A stretch of 39,455 bases of DNA from an uncultured Hyphomicrobiales bacterium (GCA_902826255.1 CADEEC010000011.1:1-39455); one strand, 5' to 3'; numbered from the stretch's first letter, positions 9,290 to 18,706 are shown. The notes: generated by a model not told the origin, from the letters alone. Made by a program: numbers and translations.

Positions 9290-9871
9290 ATGCCGACGAG
9301 ACTGGATGAGGCCGCGCTCAAGCAGCTGTTTCTCGATGCGCGCACGCTCCGCGCCTGGCAGCAACGGGACGTGCCGGACGGCGTGCTGCGCGAGGTCGTC
9401 GACCTGATGAAGATGGGGCCGACGGCAAACAACAGCCTCCCGGCGCGCGTGGTGTTCGTGAAGTCGCTCGCCGCCAAGGAGAGGTTGAAGCCGCACCTCT
9501 CACCGGGCAACGTCGACAAGACGATGACGGCGCCTGTTACCGCCATCGTCGGTTTCGACCTCGGATTCTATGAGCATCGGCCTGCCGGAGAGACGCCGCT
9601 GAAGGGCTTCGACGACAAGCCGGATCAGGCCCAGGTGGTCGCCTTTCGCAACGGGACACTCGGCGGCGCCTACCTGATGCTGGCGGCACGCGCGCTGGGC
9701 CTCGACTGCGGGCCCATGTCCGGCTTCGACAATGCCGGCGTGGATCGGGAATTCTTTGCGGGGACAAAGACGAAGTCGAATTTCATTTGCAATCTCGGCT
9801 ACGGCGATCCCACCGGCCTTCGTCCGCGCGGCGGGCGCTTCACCTTCGACGAGATGGCAAAGATCGTCTGA
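9290..9871 (+). CDS. Nitroreductase family protein, RutE/malonic semialdehyde reductase-like
   Basis: A 193-residue flavin-dependent oxidoreductase that closely resembles E. coli RutE along its length. Shared features are the N-terminal [12 protein letters not shown], the [16 protein letters not shown] segment where FMN phosphate is bound, the [12 protein letters not shown] strand, and [12 protein letters not shown] and CNLGYGD near the C-terminus. RutE reduces 3-oxo acids such as malonic semialdehyde during uracil breakdown, but no other rut gene is present, so the substrate here is open. GGAGG at 9281-9285 fixes the ATG at 9290. tsaB begins 8 bases after the stop. Confidence 0.88.
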   Translation: MPTRLDEAALKQLFLDARTLRAWQQRDVPDGVLREVVDLMKMGPTANNSLPARVVFVKSLAAKERLKPHLSPGNVDKTMTAPVTAIVGFDLGFYEHRPAGETPLKGFDDKPDQAQVVAFRNGTLGGAYLMLAARALGLDCGPMSGFDNAGVDREFFAGTKTKSNFICNLGYGDPTGLRPRGGRFTFDEMAKIV

Positions 9872-9879
9872 TCGGTGCA

Positions 9880-10599
9880 ATGAACATTCTCGCCTTCGAC
9901 ACATGCTTCGGTGCCGTCTCCGCTGCCGTTCGGCGGCGGAGCCTGCTGGGCGAGTGGGCGCAACACGAAACGATCGAGATGCGCAGCGGCGGAAATGCGG
10001 AGCGGTTGTTCCAAGTCATCACGGCCACTCTCGACGAGGCGGAACTTGAACTGGCCGAGGTCGATCGCCTCGCGGTGACGCTTGGGCCCGGCACCTTCAC
10101 CGGTTTGCGTGTCGGCACCGCGGCCGCCCGCGGTCTCGCCCTGGCGACCGGCAAACCTGTCGTGGGCGCATCCAGCCTGGCGGTGATCGCGGAGCAGGCG
10201 CGGCGGCTCGCGCCCCAATTGCGAGCCGAGCCGGTCGCGGTCGCCATGGATGCACGGCGCGGCGCGCTTTACGTCCAGCACTTCGGCGGCTCGGGTCATG
10301 AGCCGGTAACGGAGCCGGCGCTGTTGACACCGGAGGAGGCCGCGGGCGGTATCTGCGCCGCGACCAGCTCCAATGCGGATATTCACGTCGTCGGCTCAGG
10401 GGCCGAGCCGCTTGCCGATGCGATCCGGACTCGCGGACGTCGGGCGCGTGTACAGTTAACGGACATCCAACCTCATGCCGGCGCCCTGGCGCTGATGGCG
10501 CCGCATCTGGAGCCGCTCGCGCGCCTCACGCCGATCTATCTGCGCCAGCCCGACGCCAAAGAACCGGCGAAGCAACCCCAGTACGTGGCCCAGCCGTGA
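9880..10599 (+). CDS. tsaB: tRNA threonylcarbamoyladenosine biosynthesis protein TsaB
   Basis: A 239-residue member of the ASKHA fold. TsaB is a partner of TsaD and TsaE in forming t6A at position 37 of ANN-decoding tRNAs. The N-terminal MNILAFDTCFGAVSAAV is the phosphate-1-like loop, and LGPGTFTGLRVGTAAARGLA is the diagnostic TsaB signature. ATG 9880 follows the nitroreductase stop by 8 bases. The stop overlaps the GTG start of rimI by four bases, so the two are translationally coupled. Confidence 0.96.
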   Translation: MNILAFDTCFGAVSAAVRRRSLLGEWAQHETIEMRSGGNAERLFQVITATLDEAELELAEVDRLAVTLGPGTFTGLRVGTAAARGLALATGKPVVGASSLAVIAEQARRLAPQLRAEPVAVAMDARRGALYVQHFGGSGHEPVTEPALLTPEEAAGGICAATSSNADIHVVGSGAEPLADAIRTRGRRARVQLTDIQPHAGALALMAPHLEPLARLTPIYLRQPDAKEPAKQPQYVAQP

Positions 10600-11063
10600 C
10601 CGAAGCCGAGCGCACGAGCATCCTCTGGGCGCACGCCGGCAACGCCGCCGAGCTGGCGCACCTCCACGGTGAGCTGTTCGACACCCCGTGGAACACGTCA
10701 TCCATCGAGCAACTGCTCGCGCATCCAGGAAGCATCAGCCTGGTCGCGTGCGCCGGACAGCCGTTGAAAACGGCCGGCTTTGCCATCGGCCAGGTTGCCG
10801 CCGACGAGGCCGAGCTGCTGACGGTCGCCGTGCGCAGGGATGCTCAGCGAAAGGGCGTTGGCAAATCCCTCGTGCAAGCCATCGGCCGGGCGGCCAAGAA
10901 TGCCGGCGCCCGGAAGCTTTATCTGGAGGTCGCCGCAGACAACACGGCCGCATTGGCGCTGTATCAGACGCTGCAGTTTACCGTGACCGGACGTCGCAAG
11001 GCATACTATGAGCGGCCGGGCGCGCAGGCCGAGGACGCCATCACCATGGCGCTGCAGCTGTAG
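10596..11063 (+). CDS. rimI: Ribosomal-protein-alanine N-acetyltransferase RimI
   Basis: A 155-residue GNAT acetyltransferase. RimI acetylates the N-terminal alanine of ribosomal protein S18. The acetyl-CoA loop is [18 protein letters not shown] (Q/R-x-x-G-x-G/A motif), followed by [20 protein letters not shown], the usual RimI C-terminal core with its Leu-Glu-Val strand and Asn. It uses a GTG start inside the tsaB stop (GTGA overlap). tsaB-rimI pairing is widespread in bacteria. A Fur-family gene is often found after rimI in rhizobia, but here only 67 bases separate rimI from miaB. Confidence 0.93.
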   Translation: MTEAERTSILWAHAGNAAELAHLHGELFDTPWNTSSIEQLLAHPGSISLVACAGQPLKTAGFAIGQVAADEAELLTVAVRRDAQRKGVGKSLVQAIGRAAKNAGARKLYLEVAADNTAALALYQTLQFTVTGRRKAYYERPGAQAEDAITMALQL

Positions 11064-11130
11064 CTGGCTGCCTTTACGGGACAGGGCCAACCGCGCTAAA
11101 CCGCGCACGAAACAAGCGACGCATGTGCTG

Positions 11131-12477
11131 ATGACCGCCAACAAGAAAGTCCACATCAAGACGTTCGGCTGCCAGATGAACGTCTACGACAGCGAGCGTA
11201 TCGCCGAGACACTGGCGCCGCACGGCTATGGCGAGACCGAGCGGGGCGAGGACGCAGACCTCATCGTCCTCAACACCTGCCACATTCGCGAAAAGGCCGC
11301 CGAGAAGGTCTATTCCGACCTCGGACGCATCCGCTCCATCAAGGCGGCGCGTCGCGAAGCCGGCCTGGAAACTATCGTTGCCGTTGCCGGCTGCGTCGCG
11401 CAAGCCGAGGGCGCCGAGATTACCCGGCGCGAGTCGAGCGTCGATCTCGTGGTGGGCCCGCAAAGCTACCACCACATCGGCGACCTCATCGCTCGCACCC
11501 GTCGCACCGGCGAGCGGTTGGTCGAGACCGAATTCCCGAGCGCGACCAAGTTTGCCGCGCTCCCCGGGCGTCCGTCCACGAAGGCAGCAGCAGCCGCGTT
11601 CCTCACCGTGCAGGAAGGATGCGACAAGTTCTGCTCGTTCTGCGTGGTGCCCTACACGCGCGGCGCGGAGTACTCGCGGCCCGTCGCGGACATCGAAGCC
11701 GAAGCACGCAGGCTCGCCGGCAATGGCGTGCGCGAGCTCACGCTGCTCGGCCAGAACGTCAATGCCTACCACGGCGCGGGGCCGGACGGGCGTGACTGGT
11801 CGCTCGCCCGGCTAATCTCATGCCTGTCGAAGATCGATGGCCTGCAACGCCTGCGCTACACGACCAGCCACCCGCGCGACATGTCGGCGGACCTGATCGC
11901 GGCCCATCGCGACGAGCCGAAGCTCATGCCGTTCCTGCACCTGCCGGTCCAATCCGGAGCCGACCGTGTGCTTGCCGCCATGAACCGCAAGCACACGTGC
12001 GAGGAGTACATGGCGCTCGTTGCGCGCATCCGCGAGGCACGTCCCGATATTGCTCTCTCCACAGATATCATCGTCGGGTTTCCCGGCGAGACCGAGGAGG
12101 AGTTCGGGCGCACCCTCGCCGTGCTGGAGCGCGTCCGGTTCGCGCAGGCCTATTCGTTCAAGTACAGCCCACGCCCCGGAACCCCGGCCGCCGACAAGCC
12201 GCAAATCCCAGAGGCCATCAAGGAGGAGCGGCTCCGCTGCGTGCAGGCGGTCGTTGCGCGCCATCAGGCGGCCTTCAACGAAAGTTGCGTCGGCCGCCGG
12301 ATGCAGGTCCTGTTCGAGAAGCCGGGCCGCCGCGCGGGACAGCTGATCGGCCGCTCGCCCTATCTGCAGTCGGTGCATGCCCAGGCGACCGAATCGTCGA
12401 TTGGGTCCGTTCTAAACGTCGAAATACTGGCTTGCGGGCCCAACAGCCTCGCAGGAACGTTAACGGTGGCGGCTTGA
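11131..12477 (+). CDS. miaB: tRNA-2-methylthio-N6-isopentenyladenosine synthase MiaB
   Basis: A 448-residue radical-SAM methylthiotransferase that adds a methylthio group to i6A37 of tRNAs. The N-terminal UPF0004 domain has the three auxiliary-cluster cysteines Cys14 ([13 protein letters not shown]), Cys50 (NTCHIREKA) and Cys88 (AGCVAQAEG). The radical-SAM triad is Cys164, Cys168 and Cys171 ([17 protein letters not shown]). A TRAM domain occupies the last ~65 residues. ATG 11131 was chosen because it begins the conserved N-terminus; the frame is open upstream. phoH follows 76 bases later, after a palindromic spacer. Confidence 0.97.
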   Translation: MTANKKVHIKTFGCQMNVYDSERIAETLAPHGYGETERGEDADLIVLNTCHIREKAAEKVYSDLGRIRSIKAARREAGLETIVAVAGCVAQAEGAEITRRESSVDLVVGPQSYHHIGDLIARTRRTGERLVETEFPSATKFAALPGRPSTKAAAAAFLTVQEGCDKFCSFCVVPYTRGAEYSRPVADIEAEARRLAGNGVRELTLLGQNVNAYHGAGPDGRDWSLARLISCLSKIDGLQRLRYTTSHPRDMSADLIAAHRDEPKLMPFLHLPVQSGADRVLAAMNRKHTCEEYMALVARIREARPDIALSTDIIVGFPGETEEEFGRTLAVLERVRFAQAYSFKYSPRPGTPAADKPQIPEAIKEERLRCVQAVVARHQAAFNESCVGRRMQVLFEKPGRRAGQLIGRSPYLQSVHAQATESSIGSVLNVEILACGPNSLAGTLTVAA

Positions 12478-12484
12478 TGAGGCC

Positions 12485-12518
12485 CCCTCATTCCATGCTA
12501 CATATTGCAATATGAGGG
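12485..12518 (+). repeat. Nested inverted repeats upstream of phoH
   Basis: CATATTGCAATATG at 12501-12514 is a perfect 14-bp palindrome. It overlaps an outer inverted repeat, CCCTCAT (12485-12491) and ATGAGGG (12512-12518). There is no T run after it. It could be a repressor operator or an RNA hairpin between miaB and phoH; I do not recognise the binding protein. Confidence 0.55.
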
Positions 12519-12553
12519 ACTGCCCATCGCAACCATTGACGGAGGCCGCGTAA

Positions 12554-13552
12554 TTGACAGGCGTGCGCGGGCCAGCGGCGTCGAAAGTTGCCAAGACGCC
12601 CAAGGGTGACCAAGTGCGATTGGTTGTCCCATTCGAGGATAATCGTCATCTAAGCCGGCTGCTGGGCGAGTATGACGGGCACATGGCCCTGCTCGAGGAA
12701 CGCCTCGGCATCGAGGCGCATGTGCACGGCAACGTCGTAACCCTGACCGGGCCGGCGGCGTCCACCGACATTGCGCGCGACGTGCTCGAGAAGCTGTACG
12801 CGCGCGTTGCCCGCGGCGAGGACATCGGCCCCGGCGATATCGACGGCCTGCTGCGCCACGCCCCCGCGGATGGCCGCGAGAAGGACGGCCAGGCCCAGAT
12901 TCGCACGCGCCGGAAAACCATCAACGCCCGCTCGCCGACGCAGACCACCTACATCCAGGCTTTGAACCAGGTCGACCTGGTGTTCGGGCTTGGCCCCGCT
13001 GGAACAGGCAAGACCTATCTCGCCGTCGCCCACGCTGCCCAATGCCTGGAGCAGGGCCTGGTCGAGCGCATCGTCCTGTCGCGGCCGGCCGTCGAGGCAG
13101 GCGAACGCCTGGGCTTCCTTCCGGGTGACATGAAGGAGAAGGTCGATCCCTATCTGCGGCCGCTGTACGACGCACTGTACGACGTGCTGCCGCCGGCCAA
13201 GGTCGAGCGCGACCTGACCACCGGCGTCATCGAGATCGCGCCGCTGGCGTTCATGCGCGGGCGGACGCTCGCGCACTCGTTTGTCATCCTGGACGAGGCG
13301 CAGAACACGTCCTCGATGCAGATGAAGATGTTCCTCACCCGGCTCGGTGAGGGCTCCAAGATGGTCATCACAGGCGATCCGAGCCAGATCGACCTGCCGC
13401 CGGGCCAGGAATCGGGGCTCGAGCAGGCCGTCGGCCTGCTCCGGGGCGTCAAGGGCATCCAGACCGTCCGCTTCACATCCAAGGATGTCGTGCGGCGGGA
13501 CCTCGTCGCACGCATCGTCGAAGCGTACGACAAGGCGGGCGCCAAAGGCTGA
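12554..13552 (+). CDS. phoH: PhoH-like ATPase (YbeZ)
   Basis: A 332-residue PhoH-family ATPase of the YbeZ type, which works with YbeY in ribosome and RNA quality control. An N-terminal KH-like region (about residues 15-95) precedes the ATPase core. Walker A is GPAGTGKT at 147-154. Walker B is VILDEAQNTS with Asp247-Glu248, followed by the sensor-like MVITGDPSQIDLP. The start appears to be TTG 12554, with GGAGG (12541-12545) 8 bases upstream; the in-frame GTG at 12563 is the alternative. ybeY follows 11 bases later, the usual partner arrangement. Confidence 0.95.
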   Translation: MTGVRGPAASKVAKTPKGDQVRLVVPFEDNRHLSRLLGEYDGHMALLEERLGIEAHVHGNVVTLTGPAASTDIARDVLEKLYARVARGEDIGPGDIDGLLRHAPADGREKDGQAQIRTRRKTINARSPTQTTYIQALNQVDLVFGLGPAGTGKTYLAVAHAAQCLEQGLVERIVLSRPAVEAGERLGFLPGDMKEKVDPYLRPLYDALYDVLPPAKVERDLTTGVIEIAPLAFMRGRTLAHSFVILDEAQNTSSMQMKMFLTRLGEGSKMVITGDPSQIDLPPGQESGLEQAVGLLRGVKGIQTVRFTSKDVVRRDLVARIVEAYDKAGAKG

Positions 13553-13563
13553 CCCGTATCATC

Positions 13564-14115
13564 ATGAACGCCGCGACCGACAGCACGCCCGTATTGGCTT
13601 CCGAGCCCGCCGAAGAGGCCGAGCCTCCAGAACGCTTTGACGCCGTGCTCATAGAGGAGTCCGGCGATTGGAGCGCATTCCCGGCGCGGGAAAGCTCGAT
13701 CGCGCGCATCGCTGCTGTCATCGCGACGTATCCGCCCTGCGCGCACTTGCGTGGGCGTGAGGCCAACGTCGTGCTCGCCGACGACACCCTCGTGAGGTCG
13801 CTGAACCGCGCGTATCGCGGCAAGGATGCCGCCACCAACGTGCTGTCGTTCCCCTTCGCTCCGTTGCCCGGCTCAGAGGAAATCGGGCCACTCGGAGACG
13901 TGATCCTGGCGCAGGAGACCGTCGTCAAGGAAGCGGCCGAGCAAGGCATCCCGAGCGCGCACCACTTCCAGCACCTCGTCGTGCACGGGCTTCTTCACTT
14001 AATCGGCTTCGACCACGAGACGGACGCGGAAGCGGCCGCCATGGAACAACTGGAAACCCGGATACTCGCCGAACTCGGCGTTCCGGACCCCTACGCATCG
14101 ATGCAATCCGACTGA
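13564..14115 (+). CDS. ybeY: Endoribonuclease YbeY
   Basis: A 183-residue single-strand endoribonuclease needed for 16S rRNA 3'-end maturation and 70S quality control. The zinc site HGLLHLIGFDH is exact, with His141, His145 and His151. The preceding NVLSFPF segment is also typical. The first ~30 residues are an acidic, low-complexity extension, so a later start is conceivable, but ATG 13564 is the first ATG after phoH. The stop lies 4 bases before the next start. Confidence 0.96.
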   Translation: MNAATDSTPVLASEPAEEAEPPERFDAVLIEESGDWSAFPARESSIARIAAVIATYPPCAHLRGREANVVLADDTLVRSLNRAYRGKDAATNVLSFPFAPLPGSEEIGPLGDVILAQETVVKEAAEQGIPSAHHFQHLVVHGLLHLIGFDHETDAEAAAMEQLETRILAELGVPDPYASMQSD

Positions 14116-14119
14116 GCAC

Positions 14120-15121
14120 ATGAGCAAAGAGAACGAAATTACCTCCATACAGCCTGCCGATCCCGGCAGCGAGCCGTCGCAAAGCTGGCTGACCGGCTTG
14201 CGGGCACGGTTCGGTCGCGGCGGCCCGCCCACATTGCGGGAGACGCTGGAGACCGCCCTTCAAAACACCGGTGAGGACCAGGCCTTCTCCGCGGAGGAGC
14301 GGCAGATGCTGCTGCGCACGCTCCGCTTCGGTGCGCTCAGGGTCGAGGATGTGATGGTGCCGCGCGCCGACATCATCGCCGTCGACGAAAGCAAGCCGAT
14401 CCTCGAGCTGCTCAAGATTTTCGACGCCGCCGGCGTATCGCGCGTGCCGGTCTACCACGAGACGCTGGATGATCCGCGCGGCATGGTGCACGTCAAGGAC
14501 GTGCTGCGGTGGCTGATGGCGAATGCACTGGGCCGGCCCGCCAGCGAAGGCTATGCACCGTCGGTTGCCGTGCGCCGCGCTGCAATTCCGCCGCCGGATC
14601 TCTCCCGTGCCGATCTTTCCACGCCGATCTCGGCCGCAAAGGTCGGACGCCCCATGATCTTCGTGCCGCCCTCGATGCCGGCCGCCAATCTCCTGATACG
14701 GATGCGGACCAGCCACATCCACATGGCGCTCGTGGTCGACGAGTACGGCGGCACCGATGGACTGGTCACCATCGAGGACCTGGTCGAGCAGATCGTCGGC
14801 GAGATCGAGGACGAGCATGATGAGGCGGAAGCCGCCAACATCGCCCGCGATGCCAAGCTCGGCCTGGTGACGGCCGCGCGCACCCCGGTGCGAGAGCTCG
14901 AGGAGCACTTGGGCCTCAAGCTCCTCACGCCGGAAGAGGAGGCTGAGGTCGATACGCTGGGCGGACTCATATTCCTGCTGGCAGGACGCGTTCCGGTGCG
15001 CGGCGATGTCATCAAGCACCCCGCCGGCGTTGATTTCGAGGTGCTGGACGCCGATCCTCGCCGGGTCAAGAAACTGAGGGTGCACGTGCACCGCCCTGAG
15101 ATTTCATCGAACGCCAAGTAA
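14120..15121 (+). CDS. CBS-domain hemolysin/CorC-type protein
   Basis: A 333-residue soluble protein with paired CBS domains (roughly residues 75-215; LRVEDVMVPRADIIAVDES opens the first and IHMALVVDEYGGTDGLVTIE ends the second) and a C-terminal CorC/HlyC domain (about 240-325, GGLIFLLAGRVPVRGD). Members were first linked to hemolysis or cobalt/magnesium transport. Without an attached DUF21 membrane domain this one is probably cytosolic and binds adenine nucleotides. It sits between ybeY and lnt, as in many proteobacteria where it is annotated corC. The exact role is not settled by the sequence. Confidence 0.9.
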   Translation: MSKENEITSIQPADPGSEPSQSWLTGLRARFGRGGPPTLRETLETALQNTGEDQAFSAEERQMLLRTLRFGALRVEDVMVPRADIIAVDESKPILELLKIFDAAGVSRVPVYHETLDDPRGMVHVKDVLRWLMANALGRPASEGYAPSVAVRRAAIPPPDLSRADLSTPISAAKVGRPMIFVPPSMPAANLLIRMRTSHIHMALVVDEYGGTDGLVTIEDLVEQIVGEIEDEHDEAEAANIARDAKLGLVTAARTPVRELEEHLGLKLLTPEEEAEVDTLGGLIFLLAGRVPVRGDVIKHPAGVDFEVLDADPRRVKKLRVHVHRPEISSNAK

Positions 15122-15176
15122 CACGCGCCCCTGCCGCGCTTGATTTGCCGGCGGCCGCAGCCTTCCGGGACCCGTC

Positions 15177-16841
15177 ATGCCGAGCAAGCTTGCGCTCAGG
15201 GACTTTGCCGACTGGCTGACCGGCCTCACCGGCTGGCCCCGGCGGCTGGCCGCGCTCTTGGCCGGCGCAATCTCCGTTCTCGCGCTCGCGCCATTCTTCG
15301 TGTCGCCGGTGCTTTGGGTCACGTTGCCGGCGCTTGTCTGGTTGCTCGACGGCGCCGTTGCAGACGACAAGGCGCGCGCCAGGCAGCGGTGGTTCAAGCG
15401 GCCGGCGTGGTCCGCAGCGGCGGTCGGCTGGTGGTGGGGCTTCGGATACTTTCTCGCCGGGCTGTTCTGGATCGGTGAGGCATTCCTCGTCGAGGCGGGC
15501 CGTTTCGCCGTGCTGATGCCCTTCGCCGTGCTGCTGCTGCCGGCGGGACTGGCCATCTTCCATGCCGCGGCGGCCGCGGCAGCCGCCCGGTTTTGGCACA
15601 CCGGAACCTATCGCGTGCTTGCGCTGGCCCTGTCGTTGGCTGCCACCGAGTGGTTGCGCGGCCACGTGCTTTCTGGCTTTCCCTGGAACATCCTCGGCTA
15701 TGCGCTCACCTACCCGCTTCCGCTCATGCAAAGTGCGGCGGTGCTGGGCATCTACGGGCTGACACTGCTGGCTGTGCTGGTCTTCACATTGCCGCTCGTG
15801 CTGTGGCGCGACGCGCCGATGGCCAAGGTCAAGGTCGTCGCCGTTGCTACCGCCACCATGCCGCTGCTGATCCTGGGCCTCCTCGGTCAGATGCGGCTTT
15901 CCACCGCCACGTCCGACATGGTGCCGGGCGTCAAGATCCGCATCGTCCAGCCGAGCATCCCGCAGCGCGAGAAATGGATCCGTGGCAATCAGGAGCGGAT
16001 TTTCAAAGCGCACCTCGACCTGTCGAAACGCGACCCGTCGGGCAAGGAGGATGGCCTTGCCGGCGTCACGCATGTCGTGTGGCCGGAAGCGGCGATGCCA
16101 TTCATGCCGCTCGATACACCCGAAGCTCTGGCCGCGATCGCGGCGACATTCCCCGAGAACACGCTCCTGATCTCCGGCGCCTTGCGGGCGGAGCTGGCAC
16201 CGCCCGAGTCGCCCCTCACGTTCCGCTTCTTCAACAGCCTGCTGGTGTTCGGGAAGGGCGCGCTGCTGGTCACGCTCTACGACAAGATCGACCTGGTGCC
16301 GTTCGGCGAGTTCCTGCCCCTGCGCAGGGTGCTGGAAGCCGTCGGCCTCCGGCATTTCGCGTTTGCGGTCGGCAGCTTCGAGGCGGGTGCGTCACCGCGT
16401 CCCCAGCTCGAGATACCCGGCCTGCCGCCGGTGGTGCCGCTCATCTGCTACGAGGCCATTTTCCCGGGGGTTGCAGGGCGGAGCGGCAAACTCCCTGGTC
16501 TGATGGTTAACGTCACCAACGACGGTTGGTTTGGCAACACGACAGGCCCCCGGCAGCATCTGCATCAGGCCCGGGTGCGCGCGGTCGAGGAGGGCCTCCC
16601 CCTCGTTCGTGCTGGAAACAATGGCATTTCCGCTGTTTTCGATGGCTACGGACGAACCGTCGCCCGGCTTGACCTCAACGTACCGGGGTCGATCGATTCT
16701 CCCCTTCCGGTAGCGTTGACCATTCCCCTCTACGTCCGGTTTGGAGACTGGATTTTCTTTACGGTCTGGTTACTCGGGGCGGCCATTCTAGGAATGGTAG
16801 TGTGGCGCCCCCCGCACACGCGGCCTCGCGCAATCGGTTAG
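15177..16841 (+). CDS. lnt: Apolipoprotein N-acyltransferase Lnt
   Basis: A 554-residue inner-membrane enzyme that adds the third acyl chain to lipoproteins. About six membrane segments fill the first ~230 residues, followed by a periplasmic nitrilase-like domain and a C-terminal membrane helix (about 520-545). The catalytic triad is Glu304 (VWPEAAMPF), Lys370 (YDKIDLVPFGEF) and Cys424 (LICYEAIFPG), with spacing matching E. coli Lnt. MVNVTNDGWFG and HLHQARVRAVEEGLPLVRAGNNG downstream are also conserved. In acid-tolerance studies of Sinorhizobium this gene was called actA, and the neighbour of actA there is a PhrR regulator, as here. Confidence 0.97.
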   Translation: MPSKLALRDFADWLTGLTGWPRRLAALLAGAISVLALAPFFVSPVLWVTLPALVWLLDGAVADDKARARQRWFKRPAWSAAAVGWWWGFGYFLAGLFWIGEAFLVEAGRFAVLMPFAVLLLPAGLAIFHAAAAAAAARFWHTGTYRVLALALSLAATEWLRGHVLSGFPWNILGYALTYPLPLMQSAAVLGIYGLTLLAVLVFTLPLVLWRDAPMAKVKVVAVATATMPLLILGLLGQMRLSTATSDMVPGVKIRIVQPSIPQREKWIRGNQERIFKAHLDLSKRDPSGKEDGLAGVTHVVWPEAAMPFMPLDTPEALAAIAATFPENTLLISGALRAELAPPESPLTFRFFNSLLVFGKGALLVTLYDKIDLVPFGEFLPLRRVLEAVGLRHFAFAVGSFEAGASPRPQLEIPGLPPVVPLICYEAIFPGVAGRSGKLPGLMVNVTNDGWFGNTTGPRQHLHQARVRAVEEGLPLVRAGNNGISAVFDGYGRTVARLDLNVPGSIDSPLPVALTIPLYVRFGDWIFFTVWLLGAAILGMVVWRPPHTRPRAIG

Positions 16842-16914
16842 CGCCCTTGTGCACAGCCGCAAAGTGACGCTTATGTCGGCTGGTGACTGCGGGGCAGGAA
16901 GTGCGGGGCTTGTG

Positions 16915-17382
16915 ATGTCTAGAGTAGGCGGTACGGCTGGGCCTGCGGAAGACGATGACAAAGGTCAGCGTCGGCCAAACCCCATCGACGTCCACGTCGG
17001 CAGCCGGGTGCGCTTCCGCCGCATGCTTCTCGGCATGAGCCAGGAAAAGCTCGGCCAAAAGCTCGGCCTGACATTCCAGCAGGTGCAGAAGTACGAGAAG
17101 GGAATCAATCGCATCGGCGCCAGCCGCCTGTTCGATTTGGCGCAGGTGCTGGGAGTCTCGGTAGAGTTTTTCTACGAGGAGGCACCCGCGGCGGAAGCGA
17201 CGGCCTACGCTCAGGATGGTGTTACGGACAAAGCCGACGAGACCACCATCGTCGATTTCCTGCGCAGCCGGGACGGCCTGGAGCTGAACAAGGCGTTCGT
17301 TCGCATCACCGATCCGAAGGCACGGCGCGCCATCGTTGAGCTGGTTCGCAGCCTCGCCGAGGGCGACAACGCTTCCGATTGA
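16915..17382 (+). CDS. XRE-family transcriptional regulator, PhrR/PraR type
   Basis: A 155-residue cytosolic DNA-binding protein. The helix-turn-helix covers about residues 20-80: IDVHVGSRVRFRRMLLGMSQ, then KLGQKLGLTFQQVQKYEKG and ASRLFDLAQVLGVSVEFFYE. The C-terminal third (FLRSRDGLELNKAFVRITDP, then RRAIVELVRSLA) is also shared by rhizobial members. Family and position between lnt and metK match PhrR, first noted as low-pH induced in Sinorhizobium, and PraR, a repressor of quorum sensing and surface genes. Targets here are unknown. In-frame starts exist at GTG 16849, ATG 16873, GTG 16912 and ATG 16915. I chose ATG 16915 because it leaves the usual length, but no strong ribosome binding site decides it. 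Confidence 0.85.
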   Translation: MSRVGGTAGPAEDDDKGQRRPNPIDVHVGSRVRFRRMLLGMSQEKLGQKLGLTFQQVQKYEKGINRIGASRLFDLAQVLGVSVEFFYEEAPAAEATAYAQDGVTDKADETTIVDFLRSRDGLELNKAFVRITDPKARRAIVELVRSLAEGDNASD

Positions 17383-17448
17383 GGCATTTCCTGGGTGGGC
17401 AGCCTCCCCCGCAATTGGGGTGCATCACTCGGACGTCAGCGCATCTTG

Positions 17449-17509
17449 ACCCCCGATAGAAACGCTGCAAGAACGCTGGCGTTTACTGTCCAGCCAAGGG
17501 GTATGCCAG
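17449..17509 (+). promoter_or_regulatory. Possible structured leader of metK with sequestered ribosome binding site
   Basis: ACCCC (17449-17453) can pair with GGGGT (17498-17502), which overlaps the AAGGGG ribosome binding site of metK. Inside, AAACGC (17460-17465) can pair with GCGTTT (17479-17484), and GCTGG (17475-17479) competes by pairing with CCAGC (17490-17494). The layout resembles translational riboswitches, but it does not match the SAM-II consensus that I know. Confidence 0.3.
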
Positions 17510-18706
17510 GTGTCGCGCAAGTCCTATCTGTTCACGAGCGAATCCGTTTCGGAAGGCCACCCCGACAAGGTCTGCGATCGCATCTCCGATGAAGTGGTCG
17601 ATCTCTTCTTCCGCGAAGGCCCCAAGGCCGGCATCGATCCCTGGCAGTTGCGCGTCGCCTGCGAGACGCTTGCGACCACCAACCAGGTCGTGATCGCCGG
17701 CGAGACACGCGGCCCCCGCACGATCACCCGGGACTGGGTTGCGCACGTGGCGCGCCTCGCCATCAAGGACATCGGCTACGAGCAGGACGGCTTCCACTGG
17801 GAGAACGCGGACATCGAGGTCCTGCTGCATCCCCAGTCGGCCGACATCGCGCAGGGCGTCGACAGCGGCGGCAACAAGGATGAAGGCGCGGGCGACCAGG
17901 GCATCATGTTCGGCTACGCCTGCAAGGACACGCCCGAATTGATGCCGGCACCGCTCTACTACAGCCACAAGATCCTGCGCCTGATTTCGGAGGCGCGCCA
18001 CTCCGGCAAGGAGGCCGTGCTCGGCCCCGACTCCAAGAGCCAGGTGACGGTGCGCTACGAGAACGGCAAGCCGGCCGGCGTCACCCAGATCGTGGTGTCG
18101 CACCAGCACCTCGTCGAATCGATGACCTCAGCGCAGGTGCGCGAGCTGGTCGAGCCCTACGTCCGCAAGGCATTGCCCGACGGCTGGATCGGCAAGGACA
18201 CCGCCTGGCACATCAACCCGACGGGCAAGTTCTACATCGGCGGCCCTGACGGCGACACCGGCCTCACGGGGCGCAAGATCATTGTCGACACCTACGGCGG
18301 CGCGGCCCCGCACGGCGGCGGCGCCTTCTCCGGCAAGGACCCCACCAAGGTCGATCGCTCGGCCGCCTATGCAGCGCGCTACCTCGCCAAGAACGTCGTC
18401 GCCGCAGGCCTCGCCGACAACTGCACCATCCAGCTCGCCTACGCGATCGGCGTTGCCAAGCCGCTGTCGATCTACGTCGATCTTGCCGGCAACCCCCACA
18501 AGGTCGACGTCGCCAAGCTGGAAACCACACTCGGCGAGATGGTCGACCTCTCGCCGCGCGGCATCCGCAAGCACCTCGATCTCAACAAGCCGATCTACGC
18601 CCGCACCTCCGCTTACGGCCACTTCGGCCGCGAGCCGGACAAGGACGGCGGCTTCTCCTGGGAGAAGACCGACCTCGCCGCGAAGCTGAAATCTGCGATG
18701 GCGTGA
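17510..18706 (+). CDS. metK: S-adenosylmethionine synthetase
   Basis: A 398-residue enzyme that makes SAM from methionine and ATP. Diagnostic motifs are [17 protein letters not shown] near the N-terminus, [12 protein letters not shown] from residue 126, and the glycine-rich [19 protein letters not shown] loop. The start is GTG 17510: AAGGGG (17496-17501) is 8 bases upstream, and the nearby ATG at 17503 is out of frame. The product supplies the methyl donor for TrmB and the SAM for MiaB, both encoded in this array. The TGA at 18704-18706 lies inside a hairpin that can control the next gene. Confidence 0.98.
   Translation: MSRKSYLFTSESVSEGHPDKVCDRISDEVVDLFFREGPKAGIDPWQLRVACETLATTNQVVIAGETRGPRTITRDWVAHVARLAIKDIGYEQDGFHWENADIEVLLHPQSADIAQGVDSGGNKDEGAGDQGIMFGYACKDTPELMPAPLYYSHKILRLISEARHSGKEAVLGPDSKSQVTVRYENGKPAGVTQIVVSHQHLVESMTSAQVRELVEPYVRKALPDGWIGKDTAWHINPTGKFYIGGPDGDTGLTGRKIIVDTYGGAAPHGGGAFSGKDPTKVDRSAAYAARYLAKNVVAAGLADNCTIQLAYAIGVAKPLSIYVDLAGNPHKVDVAKLETTLGEMVDLSPRGIRKHLDLNKPIYARTSAYGHFGREPDKDGGFSWEKTDLAAKLKSAMA

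Noticed and set aside
17383..17509. SAM-II riboswitch upstream of metK
   Set aside because: The conserved SAM-II core sequence that I know is not present. Only a generic ribosome-binding-site-masking fold is possible, and this is listed as a low-confidence leader.
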